64,000 nucleotides of DNA from QHWT01 sp963755695 (GCA_963755695.1 CAVWLB010000010.1:434001-498000), one strand, 5' to 3'. Counted from the first letter of the stretch, positions 45,782 through 55,418 are shown. Notes: a model not told the origin generated them from the letters alone. Translations and numbers: made by a program.

Positions 45782-45947
45782 AGATCCTCCTGCCGCGTCT
45801 GGGTGGATTAGACTGGCCGCTACGTGCCTTTGTTTCAGGCGCAACGAACCGGTCCTCTCTTTATCCTCTTCTTGTCCGTGACTTGCCCTGTCGATCGCTG
45901 GTCGCTGAAACATTCGGATCCTGCGCGCGCTCTAATGCTGGTGGCGG

Positions 45948-46490
45948 ATGGCGGATTTCGATGAACAGGCCCTCATCGAGCGGTGCCGGCAGGGTGACGA
46001 TGACGCTGCGTTCACCGAACTGATCGAGCGCTACAAGGATCTGGTCTATGGAATGATCTGGCGCCTCACCTCCGATCGGAGCCAGGTCGACGATCTGGCG
46101 CAGGATGTGTTCCTGAAGGTGCACCGCGGACTGCCGTACTTTCGCGGCGAGGCGCGTCTGTCGACGTGGATCTATCGCATCGTTGCGAATGTGTGCGCGC
46201 AGGCGCGAAGCCGGCCCGCGCGCGAGCTGCCGCTCGATCGCGGGCCCGACAAACCACCGATTGATCCGCCGTCAATCGACGGCTCGTTCGCGGATTTCGA
46301 GCTGCGCGATCGATTGGTGAAGGCCATTGCGCAGTTGCCCGAGCACTACCGATTCTTGATCGCGGCCCATCATCTGCGCGGCGTGCAATACGAAGCGCTC
46401 GCGGAACTGCTCGGCGTGCCGCTGGGGACCGTGAAGACGCATCTGCACCGGGCAAAGCGCCGGTTACGCGAACTCCTGTCGGAAACATGA
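45948..46490 (+). CDS. ECF-type RNA polymerase sigma factor
   Basis: The protein has 180 residues. Sigma region 2: FTELIERYKDLVYGMIWRLTSDRSQVDDLAQDVFLKVHRGL, STWIYRIVANV. Region 4: ALAELLGVPLGTVKTHLHRAKRRLREL. It directs RNA polymerase to stress promoters and is followed 4 bp later by its anti-sigma factor. Confidence 0.95.
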   Translation: MADFDEQALIERCRQGDDDAAFTELIERYKDLVYGMIWRLTSDRSQVDDLAQDVFLKVHRGLPYFRGEARLSTWIYRIVANVCAQARSRPARELPLDRGPDKPPIDPPSIDGSFADFELRDRLVKAIAQLPEHYRFLIAAHHLRGVQYEALAELLGVPLGTVKTHLHRAKRRLRELLSET

Positions 46491-46494
46491 TCGA

Positions 46495-46974
46495 ATGACG
46501 TGCTCGGACGTTCTCGATCGGCTTGAAGCGGTGGCCGCCGGCGACGAGCCGGCAAGCGCGGAGCTGCGCTCGCACCTCGAAGGCTGCGTTGCCTGCGCGG
46601 CGGCGCTGGCGACGGCTCGCAAGATTGAAGCGGCGCTGGCGGCGCGTCCCGCGCCAACGCCGCCGGCGCGCTTCAGCGCCGTCGTGACCAGCCGCATTCG
46701 CCAGGACCGCTGGCGATCGGAGCAGCACATCGATCGGATGTTCAATGTCGCGCTGCTGCTGGGCCTGGTCGGCATTGCCATCGGTGTGCTCGCGCTCTTC
46801 AACGTGCACGCGATGACCGCCGCGTTTACCGGCAGTCTGACGCTGCTGAATCGCTTGACGGGAGAGATGGTGGAACAGGCGGCTCCGAGAGTCTCGACCT
46901 ATCTGGGCGCCGCGGGATTCCTGGCCACGGCGCTCTTCGTCTGGTGGTGGGCGGAACGGAGACTGTCGCTTTAA
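46495..46974 (+). CDS. Zinc-binding anti-sigma factor (membrane)
   Basis: The protein has 159 residues. The N-terminal ZAS-type module has Cys3 and LRSHLEGCVAC (HxxxCxxC). Two membrane helices follow (MFNVALLLGLVGIAIGVLALF; YLGAAGFLATALFVWWW). It presumably holds the preceding sigma factor until a signal arrives. Confidence 0.88.
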   Translation: MTCSDVLDRLEAVAAGDEPASAELRSHLEGCVACAAALATARKIEAALAARPAPTPPARFSAVVTSRIRQDRWRSEQHIDRMFNVALLLGLVGIAIGVLALFNVHAMTAAFTGSLTLLNRLTGEMVEQAAPRVSTYLGAAGFLATALFVWWWAERRLSL

Positions 46975-46975
46975 C

Positions 46976-47186
46976 TCCCGAGGTCCGGAGTTCGAGGTCG
47001 AGGTCCGGGGTTCGAGGTCCTCGCGCATCTCGCACCGCACCCGGCAGCTACCACCACAGGCACTTAGCACCCAGCACGTCGCACTTTGCACCCAGCACCT
47101 GCCTCGCTCTCACCTGGCCCCTCGCCCCTCGCTTCTCGCCTGTCGCCCCTCGCCCCTCGCTTCTCGCCTGTCGCCCCTCGCCCCTC
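46976..47186. repeat. Composite repeat tract: GGTCCGG words, GCACC words, GCCCCTC heptamers
   Basis: Three word families in series. 46978-47022 is (C)GAGGTCCGGRGTTCGAGGTC. 47050-47103 is GCACTTAGCACCCAGCACG, as at 44.9 kb. 47117-47186 is ten exact-register 7-bp units with order A A B C A A B C A A (A=GCCCCTC, B=GCTTCTC, C=GCCTGTC), i.e. a 28-bp higher-order unit. The array ends 3 bp from the ABC permease stop codon. Confidence 0.85.
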
Positions 47187-47189
47187 GAA

Positions 47190-48881
47190 CTAATAGTGCT
47201 GCGCGAGGGTCTCGCAGCGGCTGGCCACGAGCCGCCGAACCGGGATGAATAGCAACCACGAGACAATTGACGCGACGACGAGCCAGGCGCCGAGGAGCAG
47301 GGGCGTGAATTCCGGCCGATGAAGCAGGTGCACCGACACCAGCGCCAGTAGGGCCGAGGGAATCCCGCAAACGACGAACGACAGCAGTCCCAGCAGGCCA
47401 GCCGCCTGGTGAGCGTTGCTGCCGTTGCCGATGCTGCTCAGATCGACGGCGCGCGGAAAGACCGCTGAAAGCGCGGCGGCCATCGGCGCGACCAGGATGT
47501 AGGTCGCGGCGAGGCCGATGAAGAGGCCAACCCAGAGCGCGGGGTGGCCGCCGGGGAACAGCACCGCGCACAGCACGACGCAGCAGACGGCGGGGATGGC
47601 CGCGACGACCGCATTGCCGAGGGCCTTGCCGGCGAGCAGCTCTCCAACGCTCAATGGCAGGAGCATCTGCCGCGTGAACCCGGCCTTGTCGATCGCGAAC
47701 TGGTTCATCGCCAGCGGAAGGATCGACAGGATCGAAATGAACCCGGCGAAGGTCGCCAGGCTCAGCCCGGTGTGAATGGTCATGCCGGCGAACGGCAGTT
47801 CGCCCCGTCGGCGGATCATGAACCCGAACAGGAGCACCATGAACAGCGGGGCAACGAGAATCGAACGCCCGCGCGGCGTGCGCAGCGCGAGGCGGAGGTG
47901 CGCGAGCGCGACCGCCGACGCCCCCGGCGTCAGGCCGGGAATCCTGCGGGCCCACAGGGCGGGCCACGCGCCGGCGCGCCGCGCCCCCAGCGACTGCGGC
48001 ATGTCGAGCATCCGTCTGAATGCACCGAACGCCAGCCCCTGAACCGCCAGGGCAACCGCGACCAGGACGGCAAGCGGCGCAACCGCAGCGCCTCGACTGC
48101 CGTCCGGAACCGTCGAGGCCTTGGTGTACTGCTCGGACGGGAGATACGCATAGCCGTTGCGGGCGGCAATCTCCAATCTCGATGGGACGTGCCGCGTTGA
48201 ACGGCGGCCGGACTCTTTTTCGGCAATTCGATCCGCCAGCCGCTGAGATCCGACGACCGAGGGAACGAGGCTCAGCATCGGGAGCAGAACGACGACCAAG
48301 AGCATCACGAGATCGCTACGCCGGCGATCCCGCAACACCAGGTGAATCGCGGATGAAATCAGCGACGTCAGTCCGATGACGATCAGCAGGAACACAGTAC
48401 CCGCGACGAGCGCGATGCCTGCGGTCAAGGGACGGCCACCGGCAACCAGCCCGATCGGGACGGTCAGAAGCGGCGGCACCGTCAGGAGAACCCATGGATC
48501 GGCGAGTGCGCCGGTGAGGTGCGCCGCGTACAGCGCAAGCCGAGGGATCGGCAGCAGCAGGAACCGCACCGCATTGCCGCCGTCACGCATCGGCATGACA
48601 ACCGGGCCGATCAACGTGAACCCTGTGGACGCCAGCAGGAAATATCGCACCACCTGCATCGGGAGGAGCCACGCACCGGTTGCGGTACCGTAACCGGCGA
48701 CCAGTCCAAGCACTGCGAGCGCCAGGCTGGAGGGAACGAGCAGGACGAGCGCGATGATCGGTCCGAGCTTTTCGGTGGCCAGCGAAAAGCGCTCGATGGT
48801 GTCGCGTGCGCCGGTTCGCTCGAGCGAGTTGATCAGCACTCGCCAGCGCAGCCACAGGAACGCGCGAAAGATACGGGTCAC
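47190..48881 (-). CDS. ABC-2 type exporter permease
   Basis: The protein has 563 residues from GTG 48881. More than ten helices, large and repetitive; ATPase partner encoded immediately upstream (1 bp gap). Conserved pieces: LATEKLGPIIALVLLVPSSLALAVLG, PLAMNQFAIDKAGFTRQMLLPLSVGELLAGKALG. Exports an unknown molecule. The stop abuts the heptamer repeat array. Confidence 0.85.
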   Translation of the reverse strand: MTRIFRAFLWLRWRVLINSLERTGARDTIERFSLATEKLGPIIALVLLVPSSLALAVLGLVAGYGTATGAWLLPMQVVRYFLLASTGFTLIGPVVMPMRDGGNAVRFLLLPIPRLALYAAHLTGALADPWVLLTVPPLLTVPIGLVAGGRPLTAGIALVAGTVFLLIVIGLTSLISSAIHLVLRDRRRSDLVMLLVVVLLPMLSLVPSVVGSQRLADRIAEKESGRRSTRHVPSRLEIAARNGYAYLPSEQYTKASTVPDGSRGAAVAPLAVLVAVALAVQGLAFGAFRRMLDMPQSLGARRAGAWPALWARRIPGLTPGASAVALAHLRLALRTPRGRSILVAPLFMVLLFGFMIRRRGELPFAGMTIHTGLSLATFAGFISILSILPLAMNQFAIDKAGFTRQMLLPLSVGELLAGKALGNAVVAAIPAVCCVVLCAVLFPGGHPALWVGLFIGLAATYILVAPMAAALSAVFPRAVDLSSIGNGSNAHQAAGLLGLLSFVVCGIPSALLALVSVHLLHRPEFTPLLLGAWLVVASIVSWLLFIPVRRLVASRCETLAQHY

Positions 48882-48882
48882 C

Positions 48883-49641
48883 TCAGAGCCAGTCGAAGTC
48901 GGCTGCCGCGCGCTCGCCGCCGACGAGATTGATGAACAATTCTTCGAGCGTCTTGCCGACCCCGGCGCCGGACCGCACGTCGTCAAGCGAGCCCTGCGCC
49001 ACGAGACGGCCTTGTGCGATGACGCCGATGTGCGTCGAGAGCCGCTCCACGATCTCGAGAATGTGTGACGTCAGAAAGATGGTCCCGCCACGCCCGACGA
49101 ACGAGTGGAGCAGATCCTTGATCTGCCTCGATGCGACGGCGTCAATCCCTTCGAACGGTTCATCCAGGAAGAGTAGGCGCGGCGCCGGCAGCAGCGCCGC
49201 CGCCAGTGCCAGCTTTTTGCGCATGCCGTGAGAGAAGTCGGCGACCAGCGTCGTCGCGGCCCCGGTCAGATCCATCAGCGACAGCAGGTCCGCCGATCGC
49301 GCCTTGAAGGCCTCGTCGGCGATGCCGTGCACCTGGCCGACGAACATCAGCGTTTCGGATGCAGTGAGACGATCGAACAGCGCGAGGTCCTCGGGCACGA
49401 CCCCGATGCGGCGCTTGACCGAGACGGGATCGGCCATCGGGTCGATCCCGAGAATCCGCATCTCGCCGGCGCTCGGCCGGAGCAGCCCGGTCAGGCACTT
49501 GATGGTGGTGGACTTTCCGGCGCCATTCGGGCCGAGGAAGCCGTAAAGGCTTCCGGCGGGGACCTTGAGATCGATTCCGTCGACGGCACGCAGTGATCCA
49601 AACGTTCGCGCCAGGCCGCGCGTCTCGACGGCGAATTCCAT
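48883..49641 (-). CDS. ABC transporter ATP-binding protein
   Basis: The protein has 252 residues. Walker A GPNGAGKSTT, signature FSHGMRKKLALAAALL (a variant of LSGGQ), Walker B LLFLDEPFEGID, H-loop TSHILE. Partner of the downstream permease. Start at ATG 49641 (MEFAVETRGLARTFG); the longer frame is rejected. Divergent, 30 bp from the YyaL-like gene. Confidence 0.93.
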   Translation of the reverse strand: MEFAVETRGLARTFGSLRAVDGIDLKVPAGSLYGFLGPNGAGKSTTIKCLTGLLRPSAGEMRILGIDPMADPVSVKRRIGVVPEDLALFDRLTASETLMFVGQVHGIADEAFKARSADLLSLMDLTGAATTLVADFSHGMRKKLALAAALLPAPRLLFLDEPFEGIDAVASRQIKDLLHSFVGRGGTIFLTSHILEIVERLSTHIGVIAQGRLVAQGSLDDVRSGAGVGKTLEELFINLVGGERAAADFDWL

Positions 49642-49671
49642 CCATCGGGAATTGTATGTCAGCATGTCGGG

Positions 49672-51798
49672 ATGAACCGTCTCGCAGCCGAGCGCAGTCC
49701 GTACCTTCTCCAGCATGCAGCCAATCCCGTCGACTGGTATCCCTGGGGCAATGACGCGTTCGAGAAGGCACGCCGCGAGAACAAGCCCATCTTTTTGTCG
49801 ATTGGATATTCGACCTGTCACTGGTGCCACGTGATGGAGCACGAGTCGTTCGAGAACGCGACCATCGCGGACGCGCTCAATGCCGACTTCGTGTCGATCA
49901 AAGTGGATCGCGAAGAACGTCCGGATGTCGACCGCGTCTATATGACGTTCGTGCAATCGACGAGCGGCGCCGGCGGGTGGCCGATGACGGTCTTTCTCAC
50001 GCCGGAGCTCAAACCATTCTTCGGCGGGACCTACTTTCCGCCGACGTCGCGCTGGGGCCGGCCGGGATTTCTGGACCTGGTGCAGGAGCTGGCGCGTGCC
50101 TGGAAGGACGATCGTTCACGCGTGGATTATGCCGCTGCGGAGCTCTTCGATCGGCTGCAGTCGTTGACCGGCCACGACGGCCGATCGAAGGCCCAGGCGT
50201 GGCTGGCGGGTCCGGAGACGCTCGCGGAATCAGTCGATCAGTTCCAGAGCACGTTCGACCGCCGCAATGGCGGCTTCGGGGATGCCCCGAAATTTCCGCG
50301 CCCCGCCGAGGTGCTGTTGTTGCTTCGCGAACACTCGCGCACCCGCACTGCGCCGCCTCTCTTGATGGTGCTCGACACGCTGCGCGCGATGGCGCTCGGC
50401 GGAATGCGCGACCACGTCGGCGGCGGCTTTCACCGGTATTCCGTCGACGCTCAGTGGCGGGTGCCGCACTTCGAGAAGATGTTGTACGACCAGGCGCAGC
50501 TGGTGATCGCGTATCTGGAAGCCGGGCAGGCGACCAGCGACGCGTTCTATTCGACGATCGCCGAGGACACGCTGGGCTACGTACTCCGCGATATGCGCAG
50601 TCCGGAGGGAGGCTTTTACTCCGCCGAAGACGCCGACAGCCTCGCGCCGGATGGAAGCGGCGAAAAGCGCGAAGGGGCCTTTTACGTGTGGACCGACGAA
50701 GAAATCGGCAGCCTTCTCGGTGATGATGCGGAGTTCGTGCGGAAGCGATTCGGCATCGAGCCCGGTGGCAACGCGCCGCAGGATCCGCAGCAGGAATTCA
50801 CCAACCAGAACCTGCTCTACACGGCGCAGTCGATCGAGGACATCGCCGCGCGGACCGGGCAGACGCCCGAACGCGTGATGAACGCGATCGGTCGATCGCG
50901 CCAGGTCCTGTTCGAGGCGCGCGCGAAGCGCCAGCGGCCGCATCTGGACGACAAGATCATTACCTCGTGGAACGGGATGATGATCGCGGCGTTCGCCCGC
51001 GCCGCACGCGTGCTGCCGGAGCGGCCCGCCAGTCAGGAGTATCTCGCGACGGCGAGGTCTGCAGCTGATTTCGTGAGGAGTCGTCTCTGGAACGCCGCGG
51101 AACAGCGCCTGTTGCGGCGATACCGTGACGGCGAGGCCGCGATCGACGCATATGCGGAAGACTATGCGTCGCTCATCTGGGGGGTGCTCGAGCTGTTCCA
51201 GGCAGACGGCGATCCGGCGTGGCTCGAATGGGCGCGCGACCTCCAGGCGCGCCAGGACCTGCTCTTCTGGGACGAAGCAGAGGCCGGATGGTTCAGCACC
51301 ACCGGGAAGGACCCGTCCGTCCTTCTCCGATTGAAGGAAGATTACGACGGAGCGGAACCGTCGGCGAGCTCGATGTCGGTCCTCAACCTGATCACACTGG
51401 CGCACCTTCTCGACGACGAGGAGGCGCGGCGCAAGGCGGAGCGCACGCTGGCACGGTATGGGCCTCACGCCGGCCGCGCGGGCCGGGTGATTCCGTTGAT
51501 GCTCGCGGGACTCGCCACCTGGCACGCCGCGCGATCGCAGGTGGTGGTGGTCGGTGAGCCAGGCCGAGACGACACGGCTGCGCTCCTTGCAGAAATCGCG
51601 GGCCATTATCTGCCGTTCGCGGTCCTGATTCCCGTGCAACCGGGAGAGCGGCAGGCCCGTCTGGCGACGTTGATGCCGTTCATCGGGCCGATGCACATGC
51701 AGGACGGTCGTGCGACGGCGTTCGTGTGCCGGGATTTTGTCTGTCGCGCGCCGGTTTCGACGCCTGAAACTCTGTCGAGCCAGCTCGAGGAACGGTGA
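49672..51798 (+). CDS. Thioredoxin-fold plus (alpha/alpha)6-barrel protein (YyaL/SPATA20-like)
   Basis: The protein has 708 residues. N-terminal DUF255 thioredoxin-like fold with SIGYSTCHWCHVMEHESF (CxxC). The C-terminal glycosidase-like barrel includes MRDHVGGGFHRYSVDAQWRVPHFEKMLYDQAQL and ITSWNGMMIAAFARA. The family is widespread; enzymatic role not established. The stop overlaps no gene; the crotonase follows 1 bp later. Confidence 0.93.
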   Translation: MNRLAAERSPYLLQHAANPVDWYPWGNDAFEKARRENKPIFLSIGYSTCHWCHVMEHESFENATIADALNADFVSIKVDREERPDVDRVYMTFVQSTSGAGGWPMTVFLTPELKPFFGGTYFPPTSRWGRPGFLDLVQELARAWKDDRSRVDYAAAELFDRLQSLTGHDGRSKAQAWLAGPETLAESVDQFQSTFDRRNGGFGDAPKFPRPAEVLLLLREHSRTRTAPPLLMVLDTLRAMALGGMRDHVGGGFHRYSVDAQWRVPHFEKMLYDQAQLVIAYLEAGQATSDAFYSTIAEDTLGYVLRDMRSPEGGFYSAEDADSLAPDGSGEKREGAFYVWTDEEIGSLLGDDAEFVRKRFGIEPGGNAPQDPQQEFTNQNLLYTAQSIEDIAARTGQTPERVMNAIGRSRQVLFEARAKRQRPHLDDKIITSWNGMMIAAFARAARVLPERPASQEYLATARSAADFVRSRLWNAAEQRLLRRYRDGEAAIDAYAEDYASLIWGVLELFQADGDPAWLEWARDLQARQDLLFWDEAEAGWFSTTGKDPSVLLRLKEDYDGAEPSASSMSVLNLITLAHLLDDEEARRKAERTLARYGPHAGRAGRVIPLMLAGLATWHAARSQVVVVGEPGRDDTAALLAEIAGHYLPFAVLIPVQPGERQARLATLMPFIGPMHMQDGRATAFVCRDFVCRAPVSTPETLSSQLEER

Positions 51799-51799
51799 G

Positions 51800-52573
51800 A
51801 TGCGCGCGCCGCTGGAGGTTTCCGTCAATTCCGACCAGACGCGCGCCGCCTTCCGTCTGTTTCATCCCAAGGGCAACATCATCACCACGGAGATCATCGC
51901 GGCGCTGTCGGCCGCGCTCGATTCCGTGGCCGACTATCCGCGCCTGAAGCTGATCACCATCGAAGGGGACGGAAGTGATTTCAGTTTCGGCGCGAGCGTG
52001 CCCGAGCATGTGCGGGGAGATATCGAGCGCGTCCTGCCAGCGATGCACGGCCTGATCTACGCGTGGCTCGACCTTCCGGTCGTCACCGCGGCGATCGTCA
52101 GGGGCCGCTGCCTCGGAGGAGGGTTCGAGCTGGCGATGGCGTGCGACTTCATCTTTGCGTCGGAGGATTCGACCTTCGGTCTGCCGGAGATCGCGCTTGG
52201 TGTCTTTCCGCCGGCAGCCTCCGCACTCCTGCCGCTGCGTGTAGGGGCTGCCCGCGCGACGAGTGCGATCGTGACCGGGACACCTCGCGCGGCGGCCGGG
52301 TGGCGCGACATCGGACTGGTGGAGTTCGTGAGCAGCGGCGCCAATCTCTCGGCGGACGTCGACAGCTGGTTCAATCAACATCTGGCGCCGCGCTCGGCGG
52401 CTGCGCTACGCTACGCGGCAGCCGCGGCGCGTTTTGCCCTGCGTGCGCACGTTCGCGCGGTCCTGCCGCAGCTGGAGGCGCTATACTTGAACGAGCTGAT
52501 GCGAACCGAGGACGCGTCGGAAGGCGTCGCTGCCTTTCTCGAGCGGCGCGCTCCCCGATGGACGGACCGGTGA
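51800..52573 (+). CDS. Crotonase-fold protein, cyclohexadienoyl-CoA hydratase-like
   Basis: The protein has 257 residues. FRLFHPKGNIITTEIIAALSAAL, FSFGASVPEH and VRGRCLGGGFELAMACDFIFASEDSTFGLPEIALGVFPP resemble cyclohexa-1,5-dienecarbonyl-CoA hydratase (Dch) rather than ordinary enoyl-CoA hydratase. No other benzoyl-CoA pathway gene is visible, so the substrate assignment is uncertain. Confidence 0.8.
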   Translation: MRAPLEVSVNSDQTRAAFRLFHPKGNIITTEIIAALSAALDSVADYPRLKLITIEGDGSDFSFGASVPEHVRGDIERVLPAMHGLIYAWLDLPVVTAAIVRGRCLGGGFELAMACDFIFASEDSTFGLPEIALGVFPPAASALLPLRVGAARATSAIVTGTPRAAAGWRDIGLVEFVSSGANLSADVDSWFNQHLAPRSAAALRYAAAAARFALRAHVRAVLPQLEALYLNELMRTEDASEGVAAFLERRAPRWTDR

Positions 52574-52582
52574 GAGAGGAAC

Positions 52583-52933
52583 ATGACGTTTGACGTCGAG
52601 ATCGTGCTGCGGGAACAGAATTACGCCGTCACCGAACGGCTCGAACATGGCGTCGAACCGCGCGGCTGGCGCGAGTCGGATGTCGAGACGATCCTGAAGC
52701 AAATACTCCTGGCGATCGACCGGGTGAAGAACCCGTCGGCCCAATCAGGTTTCGTTGCGTTGCGGGGATTCTCCTGGATCGTGGAGCCCGTGGACGGCCA
52801 GGTCGTGATTGCCATAGAGATCCCAATGGGGGCGGCCGTTGCCGGGCCGTTCGCCATCGAACAGGGCCGTCTCGATGCAATGATCCGCCGCGTGGTTGCC
52901 GCGGCCGCACTACCCAGTCCAACCATCCACTGA
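52583..52933 (+). CDS. Conserved hypothetical protein
   Basis: The protein has 116 residues. No motif recognised; mixed alpha/beta pattern with VALRGFSWIVEPVDGQVVIAIEIPMG and RLDAMIRRVVAAA. It follows the crotonase by 9 bp and probably shares its transcript. The gap of 145 bp to the next gene shows nothing else. Confidence 0.75.
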   Translation: MTFDVEIVLREQNYAVTERLEHGVEPRGWRESDVETILKQILLAIDRVKNPSAQSGFVALRGFSWIVEPVDGQVVIAIEIPMGAAVAGPFAIEQGRLDAMIRRVVAAAALPSPTIH

Positions 52934-53078
52934 TTTCAATCCTGTTGTTGCGTTACCAAAACCGGCGGGTCGGGCATCGGTGGAATCGGTGGATTCAGGC
53001 AGAAATTGCAGGAATTGCTCCGGCATCGCAATTGCGACCCCGACGCGGTATCCCTAGGGCTCAGCTCCCGGCCCGATC

Positions 53079-53750
53079 ATGAAACTACCCTTTCGAGTCC
53101 TCGTCCTCGACGACGACGAGCACGCTCTGTCCGGCCTCGTGGAGATGCTCCGCGAAGCGGGCCATCACGTGACCGGCGCCGCCACCTACGATGCGGCCAA
53201 GCGCCTTCTGGCACTCGGCACCTTCGATTTGCTCGTGTCCGACGTCCGTCTGCGCGCGTTCAACGGCCTGCATCTCGTCATGCAAAGCCGGACCGATCAC
53301 CCGGACATGGCGGTCATCATCATTACCGGCTATGACGAGCCGCTGATGGAAATCGAGGCGAGCCGCTACCACGCGGCGTTCGTGCGCAAGCCAATCAAGC
53401 CTGCCGAATTCCTGAAGGTGGTCGCCGACTCGCTGGCGAATGTCCGGCGGCAGCGCCGCTGGCCGCGTAAGCGGGTGGTGGGTGGCTTCCGCGTAACGGC
53501 GGCGGGACGCACGGCCGCGGTCGTCGACGTCTCGTATGGCGGCTTACGGCTCGAATTGCCTGATCGTGGCCGGCTGCCGGACACCTTCGACGTGGAGGTC
53601 GCCGGCATTGGACTGCACCTGGAAGTGGAGCCGGTCTGGTCGGTGCCGTCGAGCGACACCGGCGGAACGCTGTGCGGTGCCGCGCTCGCGGCAGAACACA
53701 CCCCCGCCGCACGCACCTGGCGCGCGATCGTCGATCGCCTCACGGCCTGA
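53079..53750 (+). CDS. Response regulator with C-terminal PilZ domain
   Basis: The protein has 223 residues. Receiver: VLDDDEHA, Asp in LLVSDVRLRAFNG, Thr in IITGYD, Lys in VRKPIKP. PilZ-like: RRWPRKR (RxxxR) then VDVSYGGLRLEL (DxSxxG), the c-di-GMP-binding pair. It couples phosphorelay input with c-di-GMP or PilZ output. Confidence 0.88.
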   Translation: MKLPFRVLVLDDDEHALSGLVEMLREAGHHVTGAATYDAAKRLLALGTFDLLVSDVRLRAFNGLHLVMQSRTDHPDMAVIIITGYDEPLMEIEASRYHAAFVRKPIKPAEFLKVVADSLANVRRQRRWPRKRVVGGFRVTAAGRTAAVVDVSYGGLRLELPDRGRLPDTFDVEVAGIGLHLEVEPVWSVPSSDTGGTLCGAALAAEHTPAARTWRAIVDRLTA

Positions 53751-53754
53751 GAAG

Positions 53755-53849
53755 ATTTGGTGAATTGAGGATTTCGTGATTTGGTGATTCGGATCGGGCT
53801 CTCAAATTCACCAAAATCACGAGATTACTGACTCACCAAATCACGAAAT
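53755..53849. repeat. TTTGGTGATT word repeat with 17-bp perfect inverted arms, ending at a start codon
   Basis: Arms ATTTCGTGATTTGGTGA (53771-53787) and TCACCAAATCACGAAAT (53833-53849) are perfect reverse complements; a second nested pair (ATTTGGTGAATT near 53755 with AATTCACCAAAAT near 53807) adds to the fold. The right arm ends in the ATG of the amidase. A+T rich. Possible thermo- or ligand-responsive hairpin. Confidence 0.8.
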
Positions 53850-55418
53850 GTCCAGAATCTTTCTCCTGCCGTTCCTTCTGCTCCCGCTCCTCCAAGCCTC
53901 ATCGCCGTCGCCGTTTCCGCTCGAGGAAACCACCGCGGCCCAGCTCCAGGAGTGGATGACATCGGGCCGTTACACCGCCCGGCAACTGACGGACCTGTAT
54001 CTGAAACGGATCGAGGAGATCGACCGGAGCGGACCCGAGCTGCGATCGATCATCGAGGTCAATCCCGACGCAGGATCGATCGCCGACGCACTCGACGCCG
54101 AGCGGCGCACGAAAGGTCCCAGGGGCCCGCTGCACGGCATTCCGGTGCTGATCAAGGACAACATCGATACGGCCGATCGGATGCAGACCACCGCCGGTTC
54201 GCTGGCGCTCGAAGGACAACCAGCTCTCGCGGATGCCTTCCTGGTGCAGCGTCTCCGCGCCGCCGGCGTCGTCATTCTCGGAAAGACGAACTTGAGCGAG
54301 TGGGCGAACTTCCGATCCACGCATTCCTCCAGCGGCTGGAGCGGCCGCGGCGGTCAGGTCAAGAACCCCTACGCGCTGGATCGCAATCCGTGCGGTTCCA
54401 GTTCGGGTACCGGCGCGGCGGTTGCGGCAAACCTCGCCGCGATTGGCGTCGGAACCGAAACGGACGGATCCATCGTCTGCCCCTCGGCGGCAAACGGCCT
54501 GGTCGGCATCAAGCCGACGCTCGGTCTCATCAGCCGGACCGGGATCGTGCCGATTGCGCACAGTCAGGACACCGCCGGACCGATGGCCCGTACCGTCGCG
54601 GATGCGGCAGCGTTGCTGAACGCCATGACCGGCGTCGATCCGGCCGACGCGGACTCGGTGCGGAGCCGAACACACGTCGAACGCGACTACACTTCGTCCC
54701 TGAGAGCGGGCGCGCTCAAGGGCGCGCGACATCGGCGTCGCCCGCAAGCGTGTACTTCGGATACAGCGACGCGACCGATCGGCTGATGGATCGCGCAATC
54801 GCGGACCTGAAGGCGCAAGGCGCCACGGTCATCGATCCGGTCAACATTCCAACCGCCTCGAAGCTGGACGCGTGCGAGAACGAGGTGCTGCTCTACGAGT
54901 TCAAGGCGGACGTGAACAAGTACCTGGCCGCGCGTGGCGCGTCGGTGCGTGTGCACTCGCTCGAAGATCTCATCGCCTTCAACGAGCGTGAAAAGGATCG
55001 CGAGATGCCGTACTTCGGACAGGAGCTGTTCATCCAGTCGCAGAAGAAGGGGCCGTTGAGTTCACCCGCGTACCGGGCTGCGCTCACCAAGTGCCGGGCG
55101 CTCGCGCGCGAGCAGGGGATCGACCTGGTCATGCGGCAGCACAATCTCGACGCACTCATCGCACCGACCGGATCGCCAGCCTGGACGACGGATCTGGTGA
55201 ATGGCGATCACTTCCTGGGCGCAAGCTCGACCCCCGGCGCCGTCGCCGGCTACCCGAGCATCACGGTGCCCGCCGGTGACGTGCGGGGTCTTCCGGTTGG
55301 CATCTCGCTCATCGGTCGCGCCTGGTCGGAGCCACAGTTGATTGCACTGGCTTATGCCTACGAACAGGCGACGAAGCACAGACGCGCCCCTCAGTTCAAA
55401 AGCGGCATAGATCAGTAG
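53848..55418 (+). pseudogene. Secreted amidase (AS family), two 1-bp insertions
   Basis: The protein starts with a signal peptide, then the amidase-signature elements: GPLHGIPVLIKDNID (catalytic Lys), the Gly/Ser-rich NPCGSSSGTGAAVAANLAAIGVGTETDGSIVCPS (with catalytic Sers), and in the second frame the C-terminal region. The span is 1571 nt (two over a multiple of three). Removing a C at 54730 and a C at 54749 gives GARIGVARKVYFGYSDATDR and a continuous 522-residue protein. Hydrolyses an amide bond; substrate unknown. Confidence 0.85.

Noticed and set aside
49642..49956. N-terminal extension of the ABC ATPase to 49956
   Set aside because: The extension is an antisense reading of the YyaL-like gene; the ATPase fold begins at 49641.
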